NCBI GenBank assembly: GCA_031281385.1
Contig: JAITFL010000074.1
Span: 1-20,527, forward strand
Length of the DNA: 20,527 nucleotides
DNA from: Holophagales bacterium
Lineage (GTDB): Bacteria > Acidobacteriota > Holophagae > Holophagales > Holophagaceae
Reading direction: 5' to 3'
A program made the translations under genes and the position numbers. The notes under the pieces were generated by a model that had not been told where the DNA came from, ran no database searches, and saw nothing but the letters and a program-made list of their open reading frames with translations. Every line of letters begins with the position of its first letter. The first letter of the stretch is position 1. Shown one piece after another: positions 1-6,600 of this stretch.

Positions 1-225
1 GAAGGAGAGAAGGAAGGCGAAAAAGTGGTCGTTCAACCAAAAACGCTCGCGGAAATCAAACAAGAAATTCAAGATCAGCTCAACGCAGATGCCTCGGCCG
101 CCGCCACCCCAGAATCGCAAAGGCGCGAAGTCATCAAAGAGAGGATAATAGAAATAATTGCCACCGACCCAGAAAACGCCGCCTCGATGGTGCGAACATG
201 GTTAACAGATGAAGAGGGCAAATAA
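1..225 (+). CDS. fliF: FliF C-terminus (flagellar MS-ring protein), 5' truncated
   Basis: The open frame enters from the left edge in frame 1 and stops at TAA 223-225, leaving 74 codons. The visible part is acidic and helical, ending in 'ATDPENAASMVRTWLTDEEG'. This matches the cytoplasmic FliF tail (a 'DPE.AA..VR.WL' helix) that in the known family inserts into the N-terminal domain of FliG. The membrane and ring-building domains lie outside the window. The stop overlaps the fliG start as TAATG, so the two binding partners are probably translationally coupled. A GTG at 25 could be mistaken for a start, but coding continues upstream of it. The identification rests on this tail and on the downstream flagellar genes. 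Confidence 0.85.
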   Translation, partial: EGEKEGEKVVVQPKTLAEIKQEIQDQLNADASAAATPESQRREVIKERIIEIIATDPENAASMVRTWLTDEEGK

Positions 226-1235
226 TGGCTAACCAAAAATTCACCGGAGCACAAAAAGCGGCAGTCCTGATGGTCTCCTTGGGAGACGAGGCCGCAGCCA
301 GCATCTTTAAGTATTTGGAAGAAGACGAGATTCAGGAAATCTCCAAAGAAATCGCGCTTACCAAGCACGTGACGCCGGAAGTGGCTGACGACGTGCTGGA
401 AGAATTCCACACGATGACCTTGGCCAAGAGCTACATCACCCAAGGCGGCATCGAGTTTGCCAAAAAGCTGCTCATCAAGTCGGTCGGCCCCGAATTGGCC
501 CGAAAGATAATTGACCGCCTGACAAAGGCATTGGAATCGAGCGCAGGCTTCACTTCGCTGGAGCGGGCCAATCCGCAGCAATTGTCCAAGTTCATCCAAA
601 GCGAACACCCGCAGACCATCGCCCTGATACTGGCCCACTTGAACGCCACCCAGGCCGGCGAATTGATAGCCAGCCTCCCCGAAGACCTCCGCGCCGAAGT
701 GTGCATGAGGATGGCGAACCTGCAAGAGATCAGCCCCGAAGTCGTGAGGCGCATCTCTCTCATCTTGGAGCAAAAGCTGGAGGCCCTGGGCTCATTCGCC
801 ACCGAGGCATACGGCGGCGTCCGAGCGGTGGCCGAGCTATTCAACCGCATGGATCGCAACACTGGCAGAACGGTCCTAGAAAAAATCGAGGCCGACAACC
901 CGCAGTTGGCGGGCAGCATCCGCGACCTGATGTTTGTGTTCGACGACATCTTGCTGATAGACGACATAGGCGTGGTGGAAATCCTAAAGCGAGCGGACAA
1001 GAAAGTCCTCACGGTTGCGCTCAAGGGCACCAGCGACGAGCTTCGAAACCAGTTCTTCCGCAACATGTCATCGCGCGCCGTGGAAATGATGAAGGAAGAA
1101 ATGGACTTCATGGGCCCTATAAAATTGAGGGACGTGGAAAAGGCGCAACACGAAATCGTCGAAATAGTCAGGCAGCTAGAAGAAGAGGGCGTCATCACAA
1201 TCGGCGGCGGAGGCGGCGACGACTATGTCTCTTGA
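225..1235 (+). CDS. fliG: Flagellar motor switch protein FliG
   Basis: FliG is the rotor switch protein that links the FliF ring to FliM and carries the charged torque helix contacted by the stator. The 336-aa product is of normal family length. The N-terminal FliF-binding domain starts with 'FTGAQKAAVLMVSLGDEAA' (about 6-24). The conserved FliM-binding 'EHPQT' motif sits at 127-131. The C-terminal domain (about 235-326) contains a charged helix of the type 'LRNQFFRNMSSRAVEMMKEE' followed by 'GPIKLRDVEKAQHEIVEIVR'. A glycine-rich tail (GGGGGDDYVS) ends the protein. The ATG at 225 overlaps the fliF stop by one base, and the last 11 bases overlap the start of fliH. Second gene of the flagellar operon. 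Confidence 0.98.
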   Translation: MANQKFTGAQKAAVLMVSLGDEAAASIFKYLEEDEIQEISKEIALTKHVTPEVADDVLEEFHTMTLAKSYITQGGIEFAKKLLIKSVGPELARKIIDRLTKALESSAGFTSLERANPQQLSKFIQSEHPQTIALILAHLNATQAGELIASLPEDLRAEVCMRMANLQEISPEVVRRISLILEQKLEALGSFATEAYGGVRAVAELFNRMDRNTGRTVLEKIEADNPQLAGSIRDLMFVFDDILLIDDIGVVEILKRADKKVLTVALKGTSDELRNQFFRNMSSRAVEMMKEEMDFMGPIKLRDVEKAQHEIVEIVRQLEEEGVITIGGGGGDDYVS

Positions 1236-2082
1236 TGCTAGGTTTATCCCGGCTCGAGCAGTAGATGCGAAACGCATTGAATCCTACCCATATCCAGTGG
1301 CCCAGGTTCTGCCGCACGTAGAGAGCATACTCCCAACCATTGAATCAGAAGAGCCGCTGGGCTCGGACTACAAAGAGTCGCCGGAAGAAACTCAGCAGCG
1401 CCTAGCTAACGTGGAATATTTGGAAAAAACCACGGAAGAAAGAGTAAAAGAAAAACTGGCGCAGGCTGAAAAGCTGGCGGCGGCAAAAATATCGGAGGCC
1501 GAAACCTACGCCACCGCAAAAAAAGCCGACGCCGATCAAAAAGCCACAGAAGCCATCCAGCGCGCATTTGAAAAAGGCTACGAGGAAGGCTACACGTCTG
1601 GGGAAAGGGAAGGCCGCATCTATGGGGAAGGCCAATACAAGATACACATGGCCAGGCTGGAAGAAAAGCTGGCGTCTCTGTCGGACGCGGCGAGCCTGAT
1701 AAAGGCCGCATCGGAGGACGAGGCGTTGGCGCTAATAACCGTGATGGCGGAATACTTGGCGGGCCAGCGCTTGGGGTCAACGATGGATACCGCTACCCCG
1801 CTGCTGCACTCGCTTTTTGATGCCCATCCATTCCCTTTGCCAGAATCCGCAGACCCCAACGACCCTGCGGCGGTGATCTCTATGAACCCAAGGGACTTTG
1901 AACTAGCAAAAGAATTGATCCCCCACGAATTCCCGGGAGTTCGCCTAGCGCAAGACCCCGAACTGAGTAGGGGCAGCCTAACAATAGATACGACTGGCAC
2001 GATAATAGAGAGTACATTTGAAAAGAGGCGCGAGCGCCTCTCCACTCTCATCAAAAGGCTCATGGATGAGGGACAACTCTGA
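1225..2082 (+). CDS. fliH: Flagellar assembly protein FliH
   Basis: FliH binds and regulates the export ATPase FliI and tethers it to the rotor; it resembles fused stator-stalk subunits (b/delta) of F/V-type ATPases. The 285-aa product has a variable N-terminus, a long charged Ala/Glu/Lys coiled coil (about 50-115), then 'EKGYEEGYTSGEREGRIYGE' (about 115-134). That segment is the glycine-spaced GxxxG-like repeat typical of FliH. A globular C-terminal domain with 'GSLTIDTTGTIIESTFEKR' (about 251-269) follows, matching the conserved FliH/YscL C-terminus. The start lies inside the fliG 3' end (11-nt overlap) and the TGA overlaps the fliI ATG (TGATG). Identification is supported by order and fold features, since FliH sequences diverge strongly. 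Confidence 0.9.
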   Translation: MSLDARFIPARAVDAKRIESYPYPVAQVLPHVESILPTIESEEPLGSDYKESPEETQQRLANVEYLEKTTEERVKEKLAQAEKLAAAKISEAETYATAKKADADQKATEAIQRAFEKGYEEGYTSGEREGRIYGEGQYKIHMARLEEKLASLSDAASLIKAASEDEALALITVMAEYLAGQRLGSTMDTATPLLHSLFDAHPFPLPESADPNDPAAVISMNPRDFELAKELIPHEFPGVRLAQDPELSRGSLTIDTTGTIIESTFEKRRERLSTLIKRLMDEGQL

Positions 2083-3419
2083 TGCAGCTTCGCCCCCTTT
2101 TCGAGCAAGTGCCCAAATTGCCCTTGGCCACATTTTTTGGCCGGGTCTCCAAATTGATCGGCCTTTTGGTAGAGTCCGACGGGCCTGTAGGGGCCATCGG
2201 CGAGGAAATGCTCATCCACGGAGAGGGCGGCAAAACGATCCCTGCCGAAGTTGTGGGCTTCAATGGCAAAAAAGTGTTGCTGATGCCAATTGACAACACC
2301 GATGGCATCAAGCCAGGCATGTTAGTGGAAGGCACGGGCGAATTGCCGCTGCTGCCGGTTTCGGAAAAAATGCTTGGAAGGGTCATTGACCCGCTTGGCA
2401 ACCCGCTGGACGGCGGGCCGCCGATACCAGCCGAATCTAGGGTTCCAATAAACAACGCTCCGCCAAACCCGATGCTGCGCGAGCGCATACGGGAGCCACT
2501 GGCAACGGGCGTGAGGGCCATAGACGGAATGCTGACGCTCGGCAAGGGCCAGCGCGTGGGGATATTCGCCGGATCCGGCGTGGGCAAGTCAACGCTCCTT
2601 GGAATGATCGCCAGAAACACCAGCGCGGACGTAAACGTCATAGTGCTGGTCGGCGAGCGCGGCAGAGAGCTGAAAGAATTTATTGACAACGATTTGGGAG
2701 AGGAAGGCCTGCGACGCAGCGTGGTGGTTGTGGCCACCTCCGACCAGACCCCCCTGCTCCGCCTGCGCTGCGCCCTAGCGGGCACCGCCGTGGCCGAGTA
2801 CTACATGCAAAAGGGCAAAGACGTTTTGATGATGATGGACTCCGTGACCCGCTTCGCAATGGCGCAAAGGGAAGTCGGCCTGTCGGCCGGGGAGCCTCCC
2901 TCCAGCCGGGGATACACGCCATCGGTTTTCGCGCTGCTGCCAAGGCTCATGGAGAGGGCCGGAAACTTTGATGACAAGGGTTCAATTACAGCCATCTACG
3001 CGGTTCTTGTAGAGGGCGACGACATGAACGAACCCATCTCCGACGCTGTCAGGGGCATCTTGGACGGCCACATCATCCTCTCCAGAAAATTGGCCGCAAA
3101 AAACCACTATCCGGCCATAGACGTCCTCGGCAGCATCTCAAGGCTTTTCTCCACCCTGGCAGTGCCAGAGCACAAACAGCTTGTCGCCAAGATCAGGGAC
3201 CTTATGTCCACATACAGCGACGCAGAGGACTTGATCCAAATCGGAGCCTATGCAAAAGGCTCTAGCCCTCAGATAGACCAAGCCATTCAGTTCAACCCCG
3301 AAATTCAAGCGTTCTTAAAGCAGGCCGTTTCAGAAGAGTCCAACTTCAACCAAACGCTAATGGACATGGGAAAAGTCTTTGGCGTTGACTTTAGCAAATA
3401 TTTGACAGAGGCGGTGTAG
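2082..3419 (+). CDS. fliI: Flagellum-specific export ATPase FliI
   Basis: FliI hydrolyses ATP at the cytoplasmic face of the flagellar type III export apparatus and helps unload substrates from their chaperones. The 445-aa product has family-typical length. After an N-terminal beta-barrel domain come Walker A 'AGSGVGKST' (163-171), the catalytic-glutamate segment 'GERGRE' (191-196), Walker B 'VLMMMDSVTRFA' (248-259) and the F1-beta-like 'GEPPSSRGYTPSVF' region (270-283). A helical C-terminal domain follows. All key nucleotide-binding residues are present. It starts on the fliH stop (TGATG) and ends one base before fliJ, so FliH, FliI and FliJ are encoded consecutively, matching their known complex. 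Confidence 0.98.
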   Translation: MQLRPLFEQVPKLPLATFFGRVSKLIGLLVESDGPVGAIGEEMLIHGEGGKTIPAEVVGFNGKKVLLMPIDNTDGIKPGMLVEGTGELPLLPVSEKMLGRVIDPLGNPLDGGPPIPAESRVPINNAPPNPMLRERIREPLATGVRAIDGMLTLGKGQRVGIFAGSGVGKSTLLGMIARNTSADVNVIVLVGERGRELKEFIDNDLGEEGLRRSVVVVATSDQTPLLRLRCALAGTAVAEYYMQKGKDVLMMMDSVTRFAMAQREVGLSAGEPPSSRGYTPSVFALLPRLMERAGNFDDKGSITAIYAVLVEGDDMNEPISDAVRGILDGHIILSRKLAAKNHYPAIDVLGSISRLFSTLAVPEHKQLVAKIRDLMSTYSDAEDLIQIGAYAKGSSPQIDQAIQFNPEIQAFLKQAVSEESNFNQTLMDMGKVFGVDFSKYLTEAV

Positions 3420-3420
3420 C

Positions 3421-3879
3421 ATGGCCAAGCGATTCCAGTTTCGCCTAGCCACGCTGCTAAAGATACGCGAGGCCAAAAAAAAAGAGGCCCAGCGCATACT
3501 CGGTGAACACATGGCCGAACTGTTGCGCCTGCAGGATCACCACAAATGGCTGGCCGAACAAAAAAACCAAGCTGCCGATTCGCGCCGGGCCGGCAAGGGC
3601 GAGGCCGTCAGCGTGGAAACGTGGCGCTCGGTAGAAAGGTTTTTGCTCTCGATGGATCGGAAAATGGCCGAAAACGCTGAAAAAATCACTAGAGCTCAGA
3701 TCCTTGTCGAAAACGCGAGAAAAGAGCTGACCAAGGCCCACCAAGCCCACCTCACCCTCCAGCGCCTAAAAGAGAGGCGGCAAGAGCAATACAACTATGA
3801 AGTTTCGCTGGACGAGCAAAAGCAGGCGGACGAACTTGCCATAATGCGCTATCAATTCAAATCATCAACAGTTTCTTGA
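3421..3879 (+). CDS. fliJ: Flagellar export protein FliJ
   Basis: FliJ is the small coiled-coil stalk that inserts into the FliI hexamer and contacts the FlhA export gate. The 152-aa product is almost wholly helical and highly charged. It starts 'MAKRFQFRLATLLKIREAKK', which matches the FliJ signature of an aromatic/basic start followed by 'F.L..LL..RE'. Heptad-like Leu/Ala spacing runs through most of the protein, with 'LTLQRLKERRQEQYNYE' near the C-terminus. The ATG is one base after the fliI stop. The family has little sequence conservation, so position directly behind fliI, length and coiled-coil character carry the call. Confidence 0.88.
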   Translation: MAKRFQFRLATLLKIREAKKKEAQRILGEHMAELLRLQDHHKWLAEQKNQAADSRRAGKGEAVSVETWRSVERFLLSMDRKMAENAEKITRAQILVENARKELTKAHQAHLTLQRLKERRQEQYNYEVSLDEQKQADELAIMRYQFKSSTVS

Positions 3880-3882
3880 GAG

Positions 3883-3889
3883 AAGGAGG
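3883..3889 (+). promoter_or_regulatory. Shine-Dalgarno AAGGAGG for the MotE-like gene
   Basis: A near-perfect AAGGAGG lies four bases before the ATG at 3894. It overlaps the region just after the fliJ stop (3877-3879). It decides the start: an in-frame TTG at 3876 would give six extra residues but has no comparable site, and the ATG start places the membrane helix right at the N-terminus. Confidence 0.85.
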
Positions 3890-3893
3890 CACC

Positions 3894-4571
3894 ATGTTTC
3901 CACGCGGCATAATTTGGATAGGGGTTCCGGTGGTACTCTCCGCCGGCATCATCTGGCTTTCCGCCCAAGACGGCCCACCCAAAGGGTCGCCGCAGGGCGT
4001 CAAATTGGGGGAAATGGCCGAAAAGCTGCAGGCCAGAGAAAGAGACGTCGCGATGCGCGAAGCGGCCATAGCCCAAGTGGAGCAGCGCCTCAACACATTG
4101 AGGGCCACGATAGACCAAGAAAGGGCCCAAATTGAGGCCCGGGTGGCCCAGTTGGACGCAAGGGAAAAATCCATCGAAGACGACAGGGGCGACCTGTTCA
4201 AGATCAAGTCCAAGCTAAACGAAGACAGGACTAAATTCGAACAGGAAAAAGCCAAGGAGATGGAGAGGCTGCGCGAATTAGAAAAGACCATCGAACTGGA
4301 AAGAAAAAAAGAATTCGTAATCAAAAAGGTCGAAGAGCATCTGGTAAGGACATACGAGGCAATGGATCCAGTGGCCGCCAGCAAATCGCTGAAAGAGCTT
4401 GCGGGCAATAACCAAGACATCGCCATCGGTCTGCTGGTCGCGATGCAGCCCAAAAGAGTGGCAAGACTGTTTGAGCAACTGGCAAACGACGACCCCAAAC
4501 TGACAGCCGCCCTAAGCGAGCAACTGGGCAAGCGCAAAAAGGAAGAAGCTGCCGCAGCGACAAGAAGATAG
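3894..4571 (+). CDS. MotE-like flagellar membrane coiled-coil protein
   Basis: The 225-aa product has one N-terminal membrane helix (about 5-22, 'GIIWIGVPVVLSAGIIW') and then a long charged coiled coil (about 38-150). A small helical domain follows (about 154-211), with 'YEAMDPVAASKSLKEL' and 'AIGLLVAMQPKRVARLFEQL'. That domain resembles the paired 'MDP.KAA..L' helices of MotE and of the MgtE N-terminal domain. MotE is known as a periplasmic chaperone for the stator-associated protein MotC, and genes of this type commonly follow fliJ. The single signal-anchor predicts an inner-membrane protein facing the periplasm. The short Lys/Arg/Ala tail is not informative. The family call is good; a specific MotC-chaperone role is inference, since no motC is in the window. 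It is the last recognisable gene of the operon. Confidence 0.75.
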   Translation: MFPRGIIWIGVPVVLSAGIIWLSAQDGPPKGSPQGVKLGEMAEKLQARERDVAMREAAIAQVEQRLNTLRATIDQERAQIEARVAQLDAREKSIEDDRGDLFKIKSKLNEDRTKFEQEKAKEMERLRELEKTIELERKKEFVIKKVEEHLVRTYEAMDPVAASKSLKELAGNNQDIAIGLLVAMQPKRVARLFEQLANDDPKLTAALSEQLGKRKKEEAAAATRR

Positions 4572-4668
4572 ATGGGCAACGGAAAGCATCCGCCCGTTCA
4601 TCGAAGTCATGTTCATGTATCTGCCCCTACATAGGACAGTGGGCGAGGCGAGTACCCGGGGTCTGGGG

Positions 4669-4739
4669 AAGCCGCCCTAGTGCTACTGGCATTTGAGGCT
4701 GCAATGCAGCCTCAAATGCCAGTAGCACTAGGGCGGCTT
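4669..4739. repeat. Perfect 71-nt palindrome (about 35-bp arms)
   Basis: The left arm 4669-4702 and right arm 4706-4739 are perfect reverse complements over 34 bp. The 3-nt centre AAT adds one more potential A-T pair. The arms start AAGCCGCCCTAGTGCTAC and mirror as GTAGCACTAGGGCGGCTT. It lies 97 bp after the last flagellar gene. There is no U-tract on either side (AAAAAGAAG follows on the + strand, CCCCAGAC on the - strand), so it is not a standard rho-independent terminator, although an RNA copy would form an exceptionally stable rod. Possible identities are a miniature inverted-repeat element, an RNase III-type processing site, or a sequencing/assembly fold-back artefact. Confidence 0.9.
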
Positions 4740-4899
4740 AAAAAGAAGTACGGGCTCGCATGCGAGGCCACCCTGAATGAATCCCCAGTTAGCATTTAAT
4801 AAGCTTTTCCAAGACCCGGCGCGAAACGCAACAGGCCGCAAGATGCTCGCCCCGAGATCAAGCAGCGCATGACTGCGCTGCGTCTCCAATCGGCATAAA

Positions 4900-4980
4900 C
4901 CTGGCGCGGCACAGCCGCATCAATTCGGAATGCGCGACAGGACGTCGCGCCAGAAATGCGTAGCATTTCGTAAGGCCAGG
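4900..4980 (+). other. Candidate multi-branched RNA fold
   Basis: A closing helix CCTGGC (4900-4905) / GCCAGG (4975-4980) encloses three perfect hairpins. These are GCGGC-ACA-GCCGC (4906-4918), GCGCGAC-AGGAC-GTCGCGC (4932-4950) and GAAATGC-GTA-GCATTTC (4953-4969). The nesting is clean and compact and could form a four-way junction; it is not a tRNA. No known RNA family is recognised. The strand is uncertain because DNA inverted repeats fold on both strands. It may be part of a larger repeat element together with the flanking hairpins. Confidence 0.4.
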
Positions 4981-5003
4981 CGAGCTTGCTTTGCCGCAGC
5001 CGA

Positions 5004-5039
5004 CTAATACAAAATTGCATGGAGGCAATTTTGAATTAG
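5004..5039 (+). promoter_or_regulatory. Leader hairpin upstream of rlmI
   Basis: The stem is CTAAT + CAAAATTGC paired with GCAATTTTG + ATTAG, 14 pairs interrupted by one A-A mismatch, with loop ATGGAG (5019-5024). It ends 12 bases before the rlmI ATG (5052). The only purine-rich ribosome-binding-like sequence near this start, GGAG, is in the hairpin loop and about 27 bases from the ATG. The hairpin may therefore influence translation, or it may simply end the upstream repeat-rich region. Confidence 0.45.
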
Positions 5040-5051
5040 AATTGAAATAAC

Positions 5052-6269
5052 ATGAACCCAAACACACCAACCATCAACTGGCCCTATCCAATCGCAAGGC
5101 TCAAGCCCGGCAAAGAGGAGCTTCTTTCCAAGAGGCACCCGTGGATTTTTTCTGGGGCATTCGCAGAAGCCCCATCGGCTCCATTGATCCGCATAGCCGA
5201 CTCATCGGGCAACGTGCTGGCCTGCGGCACGGCATCAACTTCTAATCCGCTTGCCGCTAGGATTTTCAGGTTCGAGAACGCTCCGCTAGACGAAGATTTT
5301 TTCAAGGAGAGGCTTGAATCCGCGTTGGCCCTTAGACGCACCTTGGAACTGGACGGCGACAATCTAGGGTGCAGGTGGGTATTCGGCGAGGGCGACGGCC
5401 TGCCGGGCCTAGTCATAGACCGATACGGGGCCGCGCTCTGCATCCAAGTCGGCACCGCAGGGCTGGAATCGTTGAGGGGCATCTGGCTCCCCATATTGAA
5501 CGAATTGGCAATGCAAAACGGGATTAAGACGATAGTCGAGCGCAGCTTGGCGGGACGCAAAGAAGAAGGGCTTGAAACAGTCAACCGCATAGTGAAGGGC
5601 AGCTTGGCAGGGCCAGTGACAATAGTAGAGGGCGGCGCAAAATTCAGCGTTGACCTGCTAAAGGGCCAAAAGACTGGATTTTATCTAGACCAAAGAGAGC
5701 ACAGGTTGGCGCTTGGCCGCATGTCAAGTGGGAAGCGCGTCCTCAACGCCTTCGGCTATACAGGCGCGTTCTCGATACACGCCGGGCTGGGCGGGGCCGC
5801 AGAAGTGACGACACTGGAAATTTCCCAAGCCGCGCTAGACGTATGCGAGAGCGATTGGGAAGCCAATGGGCTAGACCCAGACCGCCACGTCAGGCTGCAG
5901 GGCGACGCATTCGACCTTATGCGCCAGTTGAAGCCAGAGAGCTATGACTGCATCGTCATTGACCCACCAGCCTTTGCCAAGCAGCGCAAAGACTTGGACA
6001 ACGCATTTAAGGCATACAAGGATGTCTTTCGCCTTGGGGCCCGCGCAGCCGCGCCCGGGGGCATGATGTTCTGCTTTTCTTGCAGCCAATATCTGGAAAG
6101 AGCGCGATTTCAGGAAGCCGCATGGACGGCATGCATCGAGGCTGGCAGAGAGGCACAGGTCATCGCCCACCTCGGACAGCCGCAGGATCACCCCTATTCG
6201 ATCAACCACCCAGAGGGATTTTACCTAAAAGGGCTTTTGCTAAGGCTCTCGCCGTTTTCAAAGAGATGA
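5052..6269 (+). CDS. rlmI: 23S rRNA m5C methyltransferase, RlmI family
   Basis: This is an AdoMet-dependent methyltransferase of the RlmI/YccW family, which methylates a cytosine (C1962 in E. coli) of 23S rRNA. The 405-aa length fits. An N-terminal PUA-like RNA-binding region (about 15-80) contains 'KRHPWIFSGA'. The linker has 'GEGDGLPGLVIDRYG' (112-126) and the family block 'GQKTGFYLDQREHR' (205-218). The catalytic domain carries motif I 'NAFGYTGAFS' (232-241), motif IV 'DPPAFAK' (304-310) and 'FSCSQ' (342-346), where Cys344 is the probable nucleophile. An upstream in-frame TGA at 5043-5045 fixes ATG 5052 as the first possible ATG. It stands alone: hairpin-rich DNA precedes it and the restriction locus on the other strand follows. 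Confidence 0.93.
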   Translation: MNPNTPTINWPYPIARLKPGKEELLSKRHPWIFSGAFAEAPSAPLIRIADSSGNVLACGTASTSNPLAARIFRFENAPLDEDFFKERLESALALRRTLELDGDNLGCRWVFGEGDGLPGLVIDRYGAALCIQVGTAGLESLRGIWLPILNELAMQNGIKTIVERSLAGRKEEGLETVNRIVKGSLAGPVTIVEGGAKFSVDLLKGQKTGFYLDQREHRLALGRMSSGKRVLNAFGYTGAFSIHAGLGGAAEVTTLEISQAALDVCESDWEANGLDPDRHVRLQGDAFDLMRQLKPESYDCIVIDPPAFAKQRKDLDNAFKAYKDVFRLGARAAAPGGMMFCFSCSQYLERARFQEAAWTACIEAGREAQVIAHLGQPQDHPYSINHPEGFYLKGLLLRLSPFSKR

Positions 6270-6496
6270 AATTGATACGGCTCCGCCGCGCCGTTCCAAT
6301 TTTCGTCCGAGCCTAAAGGCAGCCCAGAACCCGCTTCTACGCATGGCTCCTTCTTTCCGTATTTTTCAATGGCTTGTTGCGCATAAGAAATGGCATTATA
6401 GAGAACCACGTTCATCTCTTTCGCACTGCCCAAGTAATCCCAAACTAGGTCCGTTTCAAGCAGCACTGCGCTTGCGTCCTCAATTTTCTTGCGCAT
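6221..6496 (-). CDS. Doubtful small protein of unknown function (91 aa)
   Basis: A minus-strand frame from ATG 6496 to TAA 6221 could encode 91 aa. The first half looks protein-like: charged 'MRKKIEDASAVLLETD' then 'VWDYLGSAKEMNVVLYNA' and 'QQAIEKYGKKE', with helix-compatible spacing. The second half is less convincing, and the last 49 bases overlap the rlmI 3' end in antisense. No clear Shine-Dalgarno precedes the ATG, and a TGA closes the frame 12 codons upstream of it. I do not recognise a family. It could be a real small gene, a remnant of a longer one at the edge of the restriction locus, or chance. If it is not real, 6270-6600 (331 bp) holds nothing else I can support. Confidence 0.3.
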   Translation of the reverse strand: MRKKIEDASAVLLETDLVWDYLGSAKEMNVVLYNAISYAQQAIEKYGKKEPCVEAGSGLPLGSDENWNGAAEPYQFHLFENGESLSKSPFR

Positions 6497-6600
6497 CTTG
6501 TCTTTGATCTCTCTTTTATCATTTGGCAGCCGTCATTTGTTTTTGCGTTGAGTAGGAAATGAGAGTGTTTGTTTAATGATTAACTTTGAACTCTCCGTTA

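Larger units (their letters stand above)
4572..5051. other. 480-bp non-coding, hairpin-rich intergenic region
   Basis: No convincing gene lies between the MotE-like gene and rlmI. A 20-codon ORF starts with ATG directly on the preceding stop (TAGATG, 4572) but has no supporting features. Minus-strand frames across 4796-5070 have no family resemblance. The region instead holds several inverted repeats: the 71-nt palindrome at 4669-4739, a 12-nt palindrome CTCGCATGCGAG (4755-4766), a hairpin GCAGCGCA/TGCGCTGC (4862-4881), a nested multi-branch candidate (4900-4980) and a hairpin at 5004-5039. These could be a repeat element, a structured RNA, or a transcript end plus the leader of rlmI. Confidence 0.6.

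Noticed and set aside
75..1198. Long minus-strand frames opposite fliG (232 and 255 aa)
   Set aside because: They are antisense to a well-supported FliG, have no ribosome site and show Ser/Arg/Leu-rich antisense-type composition.
701..1264. 187-aa plus-strand frame inside fliG
   Set aside because: It is frame-shifted relative to FliG and Arg/Gly/His-rich, as expected of an out-of-frame reading of a high-GC gene.
4572..4634. 20-codon ORF starting on the motE-like stop (TAGATG)
   Set aside because: Too short, with no recognised motif; reported only as part of the intergenic description.
4669..4739. Rho-independent terminator for the flagellar operon
   Set aside because: The stem is far longer than usual and neither side has a U-tract.
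4900..4980. tRNA cloverleaf
   Set aside because: The three hairpins inside a closing stem lack tRNA dimensions, the T-loop consensus and a 7-bp acceptor stem.
4796..5070. Two minus-strand frames (74 and 70 aa) across the hairpin-rich intergenic region
   Set aside because: They cover perfect hairpins and overlap each other in different frames, and show no family motif or ribosome site. They better fit a repeat or RNA than a gene, though their recurrence as a repeat elsewhere cannot be excluded.
6497..6600. Direct or inverted repeats marking the left end of the restriction island
   Set aside because: Only weak, short complementarity (GAGAGT/ACTCTC with a long loop) is present and nothing matches the right end at 11769-11829.
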